The position numbers were made by a program, and so were the translations under genes. A DNA stretch of 64,000 nt from VXRD01 sp965232265. GTDB taxonomy: Bacteria; Latescibacterota; UBA2968. Below the pieces are notes generated by a model, which was given only the letters and a program-made list of their open reading frames with translations, was not told the DNA's origin and ran no database searches. The stretch covers positions 1,302,001-1,366,000 of the forward strand of contig CBDDPH010000002.1 in assembly GCA_965232265.1 (NCBI GenBank), written 5' to 3'. Below, in pieces: positions 8,188 through 16,844 of this stretch; position 1 is the first letter of the stretch, and each line of letters starts with the position of its first letter.

Positions 8188-9702
8188 ATGGCCGATGTCA
8201 AATCCACATATCAGAAGTTGATTGCAGAAATAAAACAAATTGCCCTATTGGGATCCTGTGCCGGTGTATTGGGCTGGGACAAACAAACCTACATGCCCAA
8301 AGGCGGGGCCGGGCATCGCGCCGAGCAACTCGCATTGCTCAGCGGCATGATACACGAACGCGCAACCGCCCCTCAAATTGGCGACTGGCTCTCTGAAATA
8401 GAAAACAGCGACCTGATCTCGGATCCCCGTTCCGAAGCCGCAGTCAACATACGAGAACTCCGCCGGAGCTATGACCGCGCTGTCAAACTGCCCCGAAGCC
8501 TCGTTGAAGAACTCGCCCGCGTAGGCACCATCTCGCAGCAAGCATGGCGAGAAGCCCGCGAAAAATCGGACTACGCCTTGTTCCAACCCCACCTCAAAAA
8601 AATCCTCGATCTAAAACATCAACAAGTACGTGCGCTGAACACGGGCGAAACCTCTTACGACACCCTATTAGACGACTACGAACCCGGCGAAACCACTGAA
8701 AACCTGACCCGGGTCTTCTCGGGCTTGCGCGACGAACTCGTCGAACTCGTGGGCGCAATTGCCGAATCCGGCAAAAAACCCGACAAAAAGATCCTCACGC
8801 GCACATACCCCATAGACCAACAAGAAGCATTTGGAAAAACCGCAGCCGCGCAAATCGGCTTCAACTTTGACAACGGTCGCTTAGACATCACCACCCACCC
8901 ATTTTGCAGCGGCATTGGACCGGGCGACACGCGCCTGACTACGCGGTATAACACACACTTCTTTTCAGAATCCTTTTTCAGCATCATGCACGAAGCGGGC
9001 CACGGCATATACGACCAGGGCTTAAACGACGAACACTACGGCACGCCCATGGGATCATCCATCTCCCTGGGCATACACGAATCGCAATCGCGCATGTGGG
9101 AAAACTTCGTCGGCCGCAGTGAGGCATTTTGGACACACTTCTACCCCAAGGTGCAAGCCGCATTCCCAGACGCACTAAGCGACGTATCCCAACGCGACTT
9201 CTACGCGGCAATCAACGCCGTCGCCCCCTCATATATTCGCGTAGAAGCCGACGAAGCCACGTACAATTTGCACATCATGCTGCGCTTTGAACTCGAACAA
9301 GCACTCATTGACGGCGGGCTAACAGCCGAAGACATCCCCGGCGTCTGGAACGAAACATTTGAAAAATATCTGGGACTAACCCCCCCGGACGATGCTCTGG
9401 GGTGTTTGCAAGACATACACTGGAGCGGCGGCGGGATAGGGTACTTTCCAACATACTCTTTGGGCAATTTGTACGCCGCGCAATTCTTTGAACAAGCGCG
9501 CCAGGAAGTGGGCGACCTCAATGCACAATTTGCCGAAGGCGTATTCGACCCCCTGAAAAACTGGCTAACCGAAAAAATCTACGCGCAGGGCAAACGCTAC
9601 CGCGCAAACGAACTCATCGAAGTCGTAACCGGAAAACCCCTGAGCCATGAACCCTTAATGCGGCATCTGAGGGCAAAGTACGAACCGTTGTATGGGATTT
9701 AG
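8188..9702 (+). CDS. M32-family metallocarboxypeptidase (thermostable carboxypeptidase Taq type)
   Basis: A 504-residue zinc carboxypeptidase that removes C-terminal residues from peptides, probably in the cytosol. The zinc motif is HEAGH at 268-272, with the third ligand Glu298 in GIHESQSRMWEN, both diagnostic for M32. The N-terminal helical part (GVLGWDKQTYMP) and the late YSLGNLYAAQFF are also family-typical. The ATG at 8188 follows AAGGAG; a longer frame from 7918 passes through intergenic repeats and is rejected. The length matches the roughly 500-residue family norm. Confidence 0.95.
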   Translation: MADVKSTYQKLIAEIKQIALLGSCAGVLGWDKQTYMPKGGAGHRAEQLALLSGMIHERATAPQIGDWLSEIENSDLISDPRSEAAVNIRELRRSYDRAVKLPRSLVEELARVGTISQQAWREAREKSDYALFQPHLKKILDLKHQQVRALNTGETSYDTLLDDYEPGETTENLTRVFSGLRDELVELVGAIAESGKKPDKKILTRTYPIDQQEAFGKTAAAQIGFNFDNGRLDITTHPFCSGIGPGDTRLTTRYNTHFFSESFFSIMHEAGHGIYDQGLNDEHYGTPMGSSISLGIHESQSRMWENFVGRSEAFWTHFYPKVQAAFPDALSDVSQRDFYAAINAVAPSYIRVEADEATYNLHIMLRFELEQALIDGGLTAEDIPGVWNETFEKYLGLTPPDDALGCLQDIHWSGGGIGYFPTYSLGNLYAAQFFEQARQEVGDLNAQFAEGVFDPLKNWLTEKIYAQGKRYRANELIEVVTGKPLSHEPLMRHLRAKYEPLYGI

Positions 9703-9784
9703 GGAAGGGCAAAAGCAACCACAGATGAACAGGTATAAGAAAGTCACGGATAAAAGCCTGCCCCTGCATGGTTTTGAGCAGGGG

Positions 9785-9830
9785 CAAAACCTTCTGGATC
9801 GCGGCTTTAAGCATGCCGCGATGACGGCTT
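9785..9830. repeat. Dispersed repeat family B, copy 1
   Basis: It reads AAACCTTCTGGATCGCGGCT, then TTAAGCATGCCGCGATGACGG. The arms CGCGGC and GCCGCG can pair. Closely similar copies occur near 24757, 28612, 30333, 31121 and 63663. Confidence 0.8.
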
Positions 9831-9848
9831 CATGCATAGCGTAATCGA

Positions 9849-10811
9849 ATGGAGCGACCATTGACCAAACAACCCATCATCTTAGACACTGACCCCGGCG
9901 TGGATGACGCGCTGGCCATCATGCTCGCCCTGGGATCTCCGGAACTCGACGTAATCGGCATCTGCACAGTAAGCGGCAACGTACCGCTCAGCACTGGCAC
10001 GCGCAACGCACAGGGATTATTACAGCTCTTAGAACACACAGAAATACCCGTCTTTGCGGGCGCAGACCAGCCCTTAAAACGCGACGCCGTATTTGCCACC
10101 GAAGTCCATGGCGAAAGCGGCATGGGACAAGCCGTATTGCCAGAACCCGTCTTGGACGTGCGTGGCAATGCGGTTGACTTCCTCGTGCAAACCCTATCCG
10201 ATCAACCCGGTGAAATCACACTCATAGCCGTCGGACCCCTGACAAATCTGGCACTGGCCGAACAACGCCAGCCGGGCATACTTCAACAAGCCAGACAGGT
10301 CATTGTCATGGGCGGCGCCATTGCAGAAACCGGCAACGCAACACCCGTCGCAGAATTTAACTTTTACGCCGACCCCCACGCTGCACACACAGTCGTACAT
10401 TCGGACGCGGCACTTCTGATCGTACCATTAGATGCAACACGTCAGGTCGCATTATCCGAAACGGATATTGAAAACCAGATCGCCTCCCTGAAAACAGTCG
10501 CGTCTCAATTCGTCGTCGATGCTGTGCAAAACGTATTCGCACGCTATCGACAACTCGACCGCGAGCCAATCGTGTATCTGCACGACCCACTCGCCGTAGG
10601 CGCGGCCATCGCGCCCGAACACCTCCGCTCAGAAACCTTATACATCGACATAGAAACATCGGGCGACCTCACCATGGGCCAGATCGTCACAGACCGCCGC
10701 GACCTGCCCCCGCCATGGCGTCTTGGAAAACCCGTCAACTGCGCGATGCACGTCAATGCCGAAGCATTTTTGTCTCTATTCCTGACGCGCCTTTTTACTC
10801 CCAACCCTTAA
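9849..10811 (+). CDS. Inosine/uridine-preferring nucleoside hydrolase family protein
   Basis: A 320-residue nucleoside hydrolase. The family signature DTDPGVDDA at 13-21 supplies the calcium-binding aspartates, and TLIAVGPLTNLA, VMGGAI and EFNFYADPHAA follow in the usual order. It should cleave ribonucleosides to ribose and base for salvage. There is no signal peptide. A family B repeat ends just before the start codon and no strong ribosome site is seen, so initiation at the in-frame TTG of residue 6 cannot be excluded. It converges with rsgA. Confidence 0.92.
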   Translation: MERPLTKQPIILDTDPGVDDALAIMLALGSPELDVIGICTVSGNVPLSTGTRNAQGLLQLLEHTEIPVFAGADQPLKRDAVFATEVHGESGMGQAVLPEPVLDVRGNAVDFLVQTLSDQPGEITLIAVGPLTNLALAEQRQPGILQQARQVIVMGGAIAETGNATPVAEFNFYADPHAAHTVVHSDAALLIVPLDATRQVALSETDIENQIASLKTVASQFVVDAVQNVFARYRQLDREPIVYLHDPLAVGAAIAPEHLRSETLYIDIETSGDLTMGQIVTDRRDLPPPWRLGKPVNCAMHVNAEAFLSLFLTRLFTPNP

Positions 10812-10831
10812 TTCTTAATTTTTAATTCACC

Positions 10832-11797
10832 TCACGGCCGCTCTCGCAGCCTCATATAACTCTGATAGCGTTCAAGCGCGATATCGCCATCATCCACAGC
10901 CGCCCTCACCGCGCAATCAGGCTCGTGGACATGCGAACAATCGCGAAAGCGACACCCGCCGAGAAACGGGTGAAAATCTCGAAAAAGCAGGGGAATATCT
11001 TCCGGACGTATATCGTACAGATAAAACTCCCGAACACCGGGCATATCGCCGACAAACCCTCCCCCATCAAGCGCGACCAATTCCGTATGCGTCGTCGTAT
11101 GGATGCCCTCGCCCGTCGCTTTGCTAACAGGACCTGTACGCAACTGCAACCCCGGTTGCAACCAATTGAGCAAACTCGATTTTCCAACGCCAGAAGCCCC
11201 CATAAAAAGGGTAATTTTACCGCGCAGAACATCGTAAAACGCCTCTTTACCCGCATCGGAAATAATACTGGTATAAACCACGGGATATCCCATTGCCCTG
11301 TACGGACGCATAACCCGATCTGCCCAGGCCTCATCGGCGAGATCGAGCTTATTGAGACACAGTGACACCGGTATCTGCTGCCACTCTGCAATCCCCAGCA
11401 TGCGATCCAGCAAATGCCAGTCCGGTTCTGGCTCACCCGCAGACACGATGGGGACAACCTGATCGACATTCGCCGCTAACAGTTGCTCTCTATAAGACCC
11501 GCCAGACGCACGCCGAGAAACCTTATTCCTGCGGGGACACACCTCGCGAATCATACCCCTATCATCCGCACCCTCAAAAAAAACCACGCGATCCCCAACC
11601 GCAACCGGATCAATCACCCGCACCTTTCTCACCGACTGCACGCGGCGGCGGCGCGAACCCGGTGCAGCTTCGGGATATTCGAGCTGTTTCCGCAAACGGG
11701 TCGAAAGCGCGCACATCACCACGCGCTCGGCAGTTTGGACGACATAATTGCCGAGGTGATGGCGGATAACAGTACCTTCATTGGCAGATTTGGACAT
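10832..11797 (-). CDS. rsgA: Small ribosomal subunit biogenesis GTPase RsgA
   Basis: A circularly permuted GTPase that checks 30S subunit maturation. An N-terminal OB-fold (about 10-85) precedes the permuted motifs: G4 NKLD (149-152), G1 GASGVGKSS (200-208) and G3 DMPG (251-254). A C-terminal zinc knuckle is visible in GCRFRDCSHVHEPDC (Cys282, Cys287, a His, Cys295). The start at 11797 gives 321 residues, near the family norm; the frame stays open to 11866. It is a single-gene unit. Confidence 0.93.
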   Translation of the reverse strand: MSKSANEGTVIRHHLGNYVVQTAERVVMCALSTRLRKQLEYPEAAPGSRRRRVQSVRKVRVIDPVAVGDRVVFFEGADDRGMIREVCPRRNKVSRRASGGSYREQLLAANVDQVVPIVSAGEPEPDWHLLDRMLGIAEWQQIPVSLCLNKLDLADEAWADRVMRPYRAMGYPVVYTSIISDAGKEAFYDVLRGKITLFMGASGVGKSSLLNWLQPGLQLRTGPVSKATGEGIHTTTHTELVALDGGGFVGDMPGVREFYLYDIRPEDIPLLFRDFHPFLGGCRFRDCSHVHEPDCAVRAAVDDGDIALERYQSYMRLRERP

Positions 11798-11848
11798 ATT
11801 ATGTGACACGTCCTGTGTGACTTTTGAATAAGGGTCAGGAAAACTATT

Positions 11849-11909
11849 GTAGGGGCGGGTTTTCAACCCGTCCGTATTCTATTGTAGGGGCGAAAAACCT
11901 TTCGCCCGT
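11849..11909. repeat. Dispersed repeat family A, copies 2 and 3 (tandem)
   Basis: Two units start with TGTAGGGGCG. The first (11849-11875) continues GGTTTTCAACCCGTCC; the second (11883-11909) continues AAAAACCTTTCGCCCGT. Each is a short imperfect hairpin (GGGGCGGG/CCCGTCC and GGGCGAAA/TTTCGCCC). They lie upstream of rsgA and the UVR-motif gene, which are divergent. Confidence 0.8.
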
Positions 11910-12054
11910 CATTGCTGATGTCATAAACACCCCAAAATAACGCCCGCCAGATGTACTTGTCAAGCACCCTATCCTTTGCAAACAGGTTGACATTTGACGG
12001 GGTTTTCTTCATATTTCCCCGACATTTACAGACCGACTAAAAAAAGGAAAAATA

Positions 12055-12804
12055 ATGAGACGCGACCTCAGTCCATTTTTGTCGAACTGGAATTATGACC
12101 CCACCGATATTTGTGTACGCAAAATTCAGGGCCTGGACGGGCGGGAAAAATTGCAAGTACGCGTGGACCTGGGCGTAATGCAAATGGAAATGAACGATAG
12201 ACCTGATGGAACGCGTCCGCACGGCCATTTTTCATGGCTCGAATACTACTTAGATCAGCTCGAAATTGAACAAGCTCGCGCTGGCACAGATGAGAATTTT
12301 TATCTCGACAGAGAGGCATGCCTCGAACTGAGCCAGGAGGGATTGTTATTCTATCACCGCTATGTCTGTTTGATGCGCTTGGGCGATTTTGAAGCGGTCG
12401 TGCGGGACACCGCCCACAATCTGGCACTCCTGGACCTCGTGCGGGCTTATGCCGAAAAAGAAGAAGACCGAGAAGTATTTGAACACTATCGGCCTTATGT
12501 AATTTTGGTTTACACCCGTGCGCGGGGTGAAATTTGTTTGCAAAAAGGCGATCATTCCGGCGCCCTGAATCACATTGAAGAAGGCATCGACAAAATTCAA
12601 ACATGTGTGGTAAATTCCGGTATTGAAGCAGACGAAGAGATCGAAGCCCTTTCGGAATGGGCAGAAGAAATAGAACGCGATCGGCCAATCACATTGCAAC
12701 AAAAACTGGCACAAAAACTCCAAAAAGCCATTGCCGAAGAGCGGTATGAACAAGCGGCTCGGTTGAGAGACAGGCTCATCTCGCTGAAAAAAAACAATTT
12801 GTAA
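12055..12804 (+). CDS. UVR (UvrB/UvrC)-motif protein
   Basis: A 249-residue soluble protein whose C-terminus (about 212-247) is a UVR domain, the helical hairpin by which UvrB and UvrC interact; AIAEERYEQAARLRDRL is typical. The rest is helical, with TPR-like pairs around 105-190 (LEYYLDQLEIEQA, LLFYHRYVCLMRLGDF). No nuclease or helicase motif is present, so it is not UvrB or UvrC. It is probably a scaffold or adaptor. The start follows AAAAAGGAAAAATA. It is flanked by repeats and is probably monocistronic. Confidence 0.75.
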   Translation: MRRDLSPFLSNWNYDPTDICVRKIQGLDGREKLQVRVDLGVMQMEMNDRPDGTRPHGHFSWLEYYLDQLEIEQARAGTDENFYLDREACLELSQEGLLFYHRYVCLMRLGDFEAVVRDTAHNLALLDLVRAYAEKEEDREVFEHYRPYVILVYTRARGEICLQKGDHSGALNHIEEGIDKIQTCVVNSGIEADEEIEALSEWAEEIERDRPITLQQKLAQKLQKAIAEERYEQAARLRDRLISLKKNNL

Positions 12805-12885
12805 GAGCTACAAACCGGGCATCACAATACATCCTGATTCTAAACACCGGTGTGTTTTTGAATTGGGATTTTTTGTATAAAGATG

Positions 12886-13050
12886 ACAGGCGAAAAATGT
12901 TTCGCCCCTACATCACGCTTTTCATTGCCGTTTGAAACGGCAATCTACATCTCACCCTTCACATTTATCTGCGTTTATCTGCGTCCATCCCTGCTTACAC
13001 CCGCAGAGCTTGCCCTTGAGGGTTTAATCAAGGGGACATGCCTGCGGATC
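12886..13050. repeat. Family A copy 4 and family D copy 1
   Basis: An inverted family A unit (12886-12912) is followed by TCTGCGTTTATCTGCGTCCA and CCCTGCTTACACCCGCAG, ending in GGGACATGCCTGCGGAT. The latter block recurs at 36528-36576. The repeats read open in the LolC frame and create a false upstream start at 12883. Confidence 0.7.
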
Positions 13051-13059
13051 ACACTTCTT

Positions 13060-14289
13060 ATGGGCTATGAATGGATCATAATCAGACGACACCTCTTCAG
13101 CGTTGGTCGTCGCATGGGATTAACCACAATCATCGCCATCATCGGTGTCGGGCTGGGCGTTGGGGCACTCGTCATCACCCTATCGGTCATGAATGGCTAT
13201 GCAGACATGATCTTTGACCGTCAGGTGGGCATAAACCCCCATATAACCGTGCGGCGCCCGTACAGTGAGCGTATCGAAAATTACGCACCCATTGTCCAGT
13301 TGCTCGAAAAACACCCCGAAGTAGTCGGCGCCAATCCCGTCATAGAAACAGAAGGTTATGTACTGAGCAGGGTCAAAGATGTGGGCACGGTCACATCGGG
13401 CGTCTTGGTGCGGGGCGTAGATGGCATTGTGAAAAGCAGCGACATCGCCCATCACATAACCGACGGCAAAATGGCATTAACCCGCATCGAAGGCCATACC
13501 TTTGGCATCGCAATAGGCAAAACCCTTGCCGAAAAATTGGGCGCCTCCGTGGGATCAAAAATTCGCCTATTGGTCGCGCCCAAAGACCTCACCAACATAC
13601 CCCCCCTTCGCCAATATGTGATAACCGGCATTTTTGAAACGGGATTTTACGAATTTGACGCCTCACTCATCTACGTATCCCTCGCGGCTGCACAACGCGA
13701 CTTAAAATGGGGCGACCTGGCGACCAGCATTCAAGTGCGTCTCGTCAATGCTTATGAAGCAGACCGCGTCAGCGTTGAATTGCGAGAAACACTGATAGCC
13801 ACGTATCCCGACTTATTCCCCACATCTTGGATGTATGCCCAGGGCAATTTGTACGCGTGGATCTGGTTGCAAAAATGGGCGAGCTTTGTCGTCTTGAGCC
13901 TGATCGTGGTCGTCGCTGGATTCAACATCATCAGCATACTCACCATGGCCGTAAATGAGCGCAGACGCGAAATTGGCATCTTAAAAGCCATGGGCGCAGC
14001 ACCCAAAAGCATCGCCCAAATTTTTTCCCGAGAGGGCCTGATAATCGGCGCGAGCGGCGTATTATTGGGCAACATACTGGGCGGGGGCCTGTGCTGGATA
14101 CAAAAAATTTATGCACCCCTATCGCTCTCCGGCGATATTTATTTCATCAACGCCCTCCCCGTAACCACAAACATACTGGACTTCGCAATGACCTCTGCAC
14201 TGGCATTGTTACTCTGCCTCGTATTTGCCCGCTGGCCCGCAAAACGAGCGGCAACCCTGGACCCCGTAGAAGCGATCAGATATGAATAA
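13060..14289 (+). CDS. LolC/LolE-type ABC transporter permease (first of pair)
   Basis: A 409-residue inner-membrane permease of the lipoprotein-releasing (Lol) FtsX/MacB-type family. Topology is one N-terminal membrane helix (about 20-45, TTIIAIIGVGLGVGALVITL), a large periplasmic domain (about 46-270), then three helices (around 275-300, 325-348, 370-395). The ERRREIGILKAMGA coupling segment and the C-terminal P-x-EAIRYE are typical. The ATG at 13060 gives the family length; 12883 reads through repeats. It overlaps the next permease by 8 bases. The ATPase LolD is not adjacent. Confidence 0.88.
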   Translation: MGYEWIIIRRHLFSVGRRMGLTTIIAIIGVGLGVGALVITLSVMNGYADMIFDRQVGINPHITVRRPYSERIENYAPIVQLLEKHPEVVGANPVIETEGYVLSRVKDVGTVTSGVLVRGVDGIVKSSDIAHHITDGKMALTRIEGHTFGIAIGKTLAEKLGASVGSKIRLLVAPKDLTNIPPLRQYVITGIFETGFYEFDASLIYVSLAAAQRDLKWGDLATSIQVRLVNAYEADRVSVELRETLIATYPDLFPTSWMYAQGNLYAWIWLQKWASFVVLSLIVVVAGFNIISILTMAVNERRREIGILKAMGAAPKSIAQIFSREGLIIGASGVLLGNILGGGLCWIQKIYAPLSLSGDIYFINALPVTTNILDFAMTSALALLLCLVFARWPAKRAATLDPVEAIRYE

Positions 14290-15532
14290 CACCTACGAAT
14301 ACTTCATCGCGCGGCGATTCATGCGCGCCATGCGCCGGCAGCGTCAGATATCCTTCACCGCGGCCATAGCGATTGCAGGCGTAACCATTGGCGTTGCCGC
14401 CCTCGTCATTGTCCTGTCCGTTTTCAACGGCTTTTCGTCATTATTGTGGGACAGCCTGTTGAGCGTAAGCCCGCATATCATCGTACAAAAACCCCATGCA
14501 CAGCCCATGTCGCCCAACGGGGAGCAAATCGAACACCTGAAAAAATTGCCATCCATACGCGCAGCAGCACCTTATGTATCGACCGAGGGATTCGCGCTCC
14601 GGCGACCACCCGGCGGCGAAATGATCCAGGCTGGCGTAGCCGTGCGGGGAATAGAAGCCGCGCAACTGGCAGAAATTACAGACCTCAATGCGTACTTATG
14701 GGCAGGTGAACTCGACCTGAATATCCAACCACCCGCCACCAAACGCGCCAAAGTGTATGGCACGGCCATTGGCCGCGTACTCGCAGACCGGCTCGGCGCA
14801 GTAGTTGGCACCGAGATCATGTTGGGACTGGTCCCCAAAGAAGTCTTAATGGGACAACAACCGCAATTATGGCCCTACAAAGTAACCGCCATCTTTCACA
14901 CGGGCCTGGACGAACTCGACTCCGCACTCGCATTTGTATCGCTCGAAGCGGCACAACGCGATCTGGGATGGCGCGACCAGATCTCGGGCATCCAGATTCG
15001 ACTCGCCGAGCCTTATGAAGCACATCGCATCGCGCCCACCCTTGCCACAGGAACGGATTTTGACGTCATAACCTGGATGGACACACACCGCAACCTGTAC
15101 GCATCCATTCGCCTGGAAAAATGGTTTAGCTCCCTGGTCCTCTGTCTCATCGTCATGGTCGCCGGATTCAACATCATCAGCATCTTGACCATGACAGTGG
15201 GCGACAGGCAGCGCGACATCGGCATATTAAAAGCCATGGGCGCAACGCCGCGTGCAATTGGCAAAATTTTTACCCTCAAGGGCCTCGGCGTGGGCCTGAC
15301 AGGGATCGTCTTGGGCAATGCGATTGGCTACCTCCTGTGCTGGTCGCAACAAACCTTTGAATGGATCAAACTCCCCGGTCAAATTTACATCATCCAGGCA
15401 CTGCCCGTAAAAATGCTCGCCATTGATTTTGCATACATCTCTCTCGCATCTGTGGGCCTGTGCTTTGTATTCGCCCTCTTGCCCGCCCGCAAAGCCGCCT
15501 CACTCGCGCCCATCGTGGCATTGAGGGAATAA
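14282..15532 (+). CDS. LolC/LolE-type ABC transporter permease (second of pair)
   Basis: A 416-residue paralogue of the upstream permease with the same plan: N-terminal helix (about 20-45), periplasmic domain, and three C-terminal helices with GDRQRDIGILKAMGATPRAIG between the first two. It should form the LolCE heterodimer that extracts lipoproteins from the inner membrane for LolA. Its start lies inside the end of the first gene, so the two are coupled. The pair is about a third identical by eye. Where the LolD ATPase is encoded is unknown. Confidence 0.88.
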   Translation: MNNTYEYFIARRFMRAMRRQRQISFTAAIAIAGVTIGVAALVIVLSVFNGFSSLLWDSLLSVSPHIIVQKPHAQPMSPNGEQIEHLKKLPSIRAAAPYVSTEGFALRRPPGGEMIQAGVAVRGIEAAQLAEITDLNAYLWAGELDLNIQPPATKRAKVYGTAIGRVLADRLGAVVGTEIMLGLVPKEVLMGQQPQLWPYKVTAIFHTGLDELDSALAFVSLEAAQRDLGWRDQISGIQIRLAEPYEAHRIAPTLATGTDFDVITWMDTHRNLYASIRLEKWFSSLVLCLIVMVAGFNIISILTMTVGDRQRDIGILKAMGATPRAIGKIFTLKGLGVGLTGIVLGNAIGYLLCWSQQTFEWIKLPGQIYIIQALPVKMLAIDFAYISLASVGLCFVFALLPARKAASLAPIVALRE

Positions 15533-15537
15533 ACACC

Positions 15538-15993
15538 ATGCAAAAACTGAATTTCCCAACCTCATCCACTTATGACATCGCAAACCGCGACGGAAGCGAA
15601 ATGATCTTAGACCCCCTCCGTCAAAAATACGTGGTATTAACCCCCGAAGAATGGGTGCGTCAGAATTTTGTCCGGTATTTAATCGAAGGGTTGGGCTACC
15701 CGCAGGGACGCACCGCTATCGAAACGGGATTTGTATTTCAGGGCATGCAGTGTCGCGCCGATGTCCTCGTCTATGACGCAAAGGGAAAAGCACTGTTAAT
15801 GGCAGAATGCAAAGCCCCCGAAATAAAAATCACCCAACAGGTCTTTGACCAAATTGGGCGATACAATGCAGTCGTGCAAGCCACCTACCTCATTGTGACG
15901 AATGGCCTGCAACATTATTGCTGTGCAATTGATCGAAAAAACAACGCCTATCGCTTTTTAGACACACTGCCGCGATATGCAGACATCGTGTAA
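15538..15993 (+). CDS. Stand-alone type I restriction HsdR N-terminal-like (PD-(D/E)XK) protein
   Basis: A 151-residue protein matching the HSDR_N_2 type. The nuclease core is visible as Asp75 in RADVLVYD, then Glu90-x-Lys92 in MAECKAP, followed by QVFDQIGRYN, which resembles the Q-x-x-x-Y element of type I restriction nucleases. There is no translocase domain and no HsdM or HsdS gene. It starts 5 bases after the LolE-like stop with GAGGG upstream, so it is probably co-transcribed with the permeases. Such solo proteins are common in Bacteroidetes-like genomes and their function is unknown. Confidence 0.75.
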   Translation: MQKLNFPTSSTYDIANRDGSEMILDPLRQKYVVLTPEEWVRQNFVRYLIEGLGYPQGRTAIETGFVFQGMQCRADVLVYDAKGKALLMAECKAPEIKITQQVFDQIGRYNAVVQATYLIVTNGLQHYCCAIDRKNNAYRFLDTLPRYADIV

Positions 15994-16009
15994 AATCGGA
16001 GGCAGGGGG

Positions 16010-16696
16010 TTATTCCGCTTCCATAACTTCCGGATCCAGTTGATACCAGAACACCTGCCCGGATTCAACGAGACCCTGTATCCGATTGTCTCGGCGCAAG
16101 CCCACAACAGCGGAAAATGCCTGCTTACCAGTAAACCTGGTCATGAACTCGGCATTTCGGAGGGCGCGGCTGGTGTCCCGTCCATTAACGGTAAAGGAGA
16201 TTTCCACGGCAATGTAGCAGGGATGACCGTCCTGGTCGGTGGCCTCAATAATCAGATCGGCGCGGCGGAAGCTTCTCAACTCATTTGTTGGAATTTCAGA
16301 CGTGTCGGCACTGTTAATCAGATCCCACAGATCAAATGTGTTGAGGTCTTTGACCCACCGAAAGCCCATCTCACCGGCTATGAATGGCGTTTCTCGAAGC
16401 GCGGCACTCCGTGCGTGGGCACCTTTGAGCATGCCGACATCATCTTGAATAGACGCCACTCTATTTTCGAGCGCGTCTAAGCGCCGGTTCGTAGCTTCGA
16501 CAAACTTTTGCACCTCGGCGACAAAGCTATTCATTTGAGCCACAAAGCTATTCATCTCACCCACGAATTGGTTGAACCTTTCAGGCAGCTCAATCAGTTC
16601 CTTTGTCAGCAACCGGGCACGCAGGGCATCCGCCCACTCGGGATGGTCGTCTATGATGCGAATGAGATCTTCTATGGTATGGATCGTAGTGGTCAC
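16010..16696 (-). CDS. Coiled-coil plus PD-(D/E)XK-like protein (DUF3782-type)
   Basis: A 228-residue protein. The N-terminal half (about 35-92) is a coiled coil with a short internal repeat (MNSFVA twice). The C-terminal half carries a nuclease-like core: Asp147 in RRADLIIEA and Glu165-x-Ser167 in IAVEISF. Lys of the E-x-K motif is replaced by Ser, so activity is uncertain. Similar proteins are multicopy in cyanobacteria, Chloroflexi and Poribacteria and have no known function. Its 3' end faces the HsdR_N-like gene 17 bases away. Confidence 0.65.
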   Translation of the reverse strand: MTTTIHTIEDLIRIIDDHPEWADALRARLLTKELIELPERFNQFVGEMNSFVAQMNSFVAEVQKFVEATNRRLDALENRVASIQDDVGMLKGAHARSAALRETPFIAGEMGFRWVKDLNTFDLWDLINSADTSEIPTNELRSFRRADLIIEATDQDGHPCYIAVEISFTVNGRDTSRALRNAEFMTRFTGKQAFSAVVGLRRDNRIQGLVESGQVFWYQLDPEVMEAE

Positions 16697-16844
16697 GGGT
16701 TTTCCTCAAGGGTCGTTTTACCCATCGTCCAATTAGCAGGACAGGGCATTAACTTGCCTATCTTCCTTGTCTGTCAAATCAATATATCAAAATTGGGCAC
16801 ACAGGGCAATATAGCGGCTGTAAATATTAATCAAGGAGACCATA

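Noticed and set aside
12883..13059. Upstream extension of the LolC-like gene
   Set aside because: The extra 59 codons translate families A and D repeats; the first membrane helix is placed correctly only from ATG 13060.
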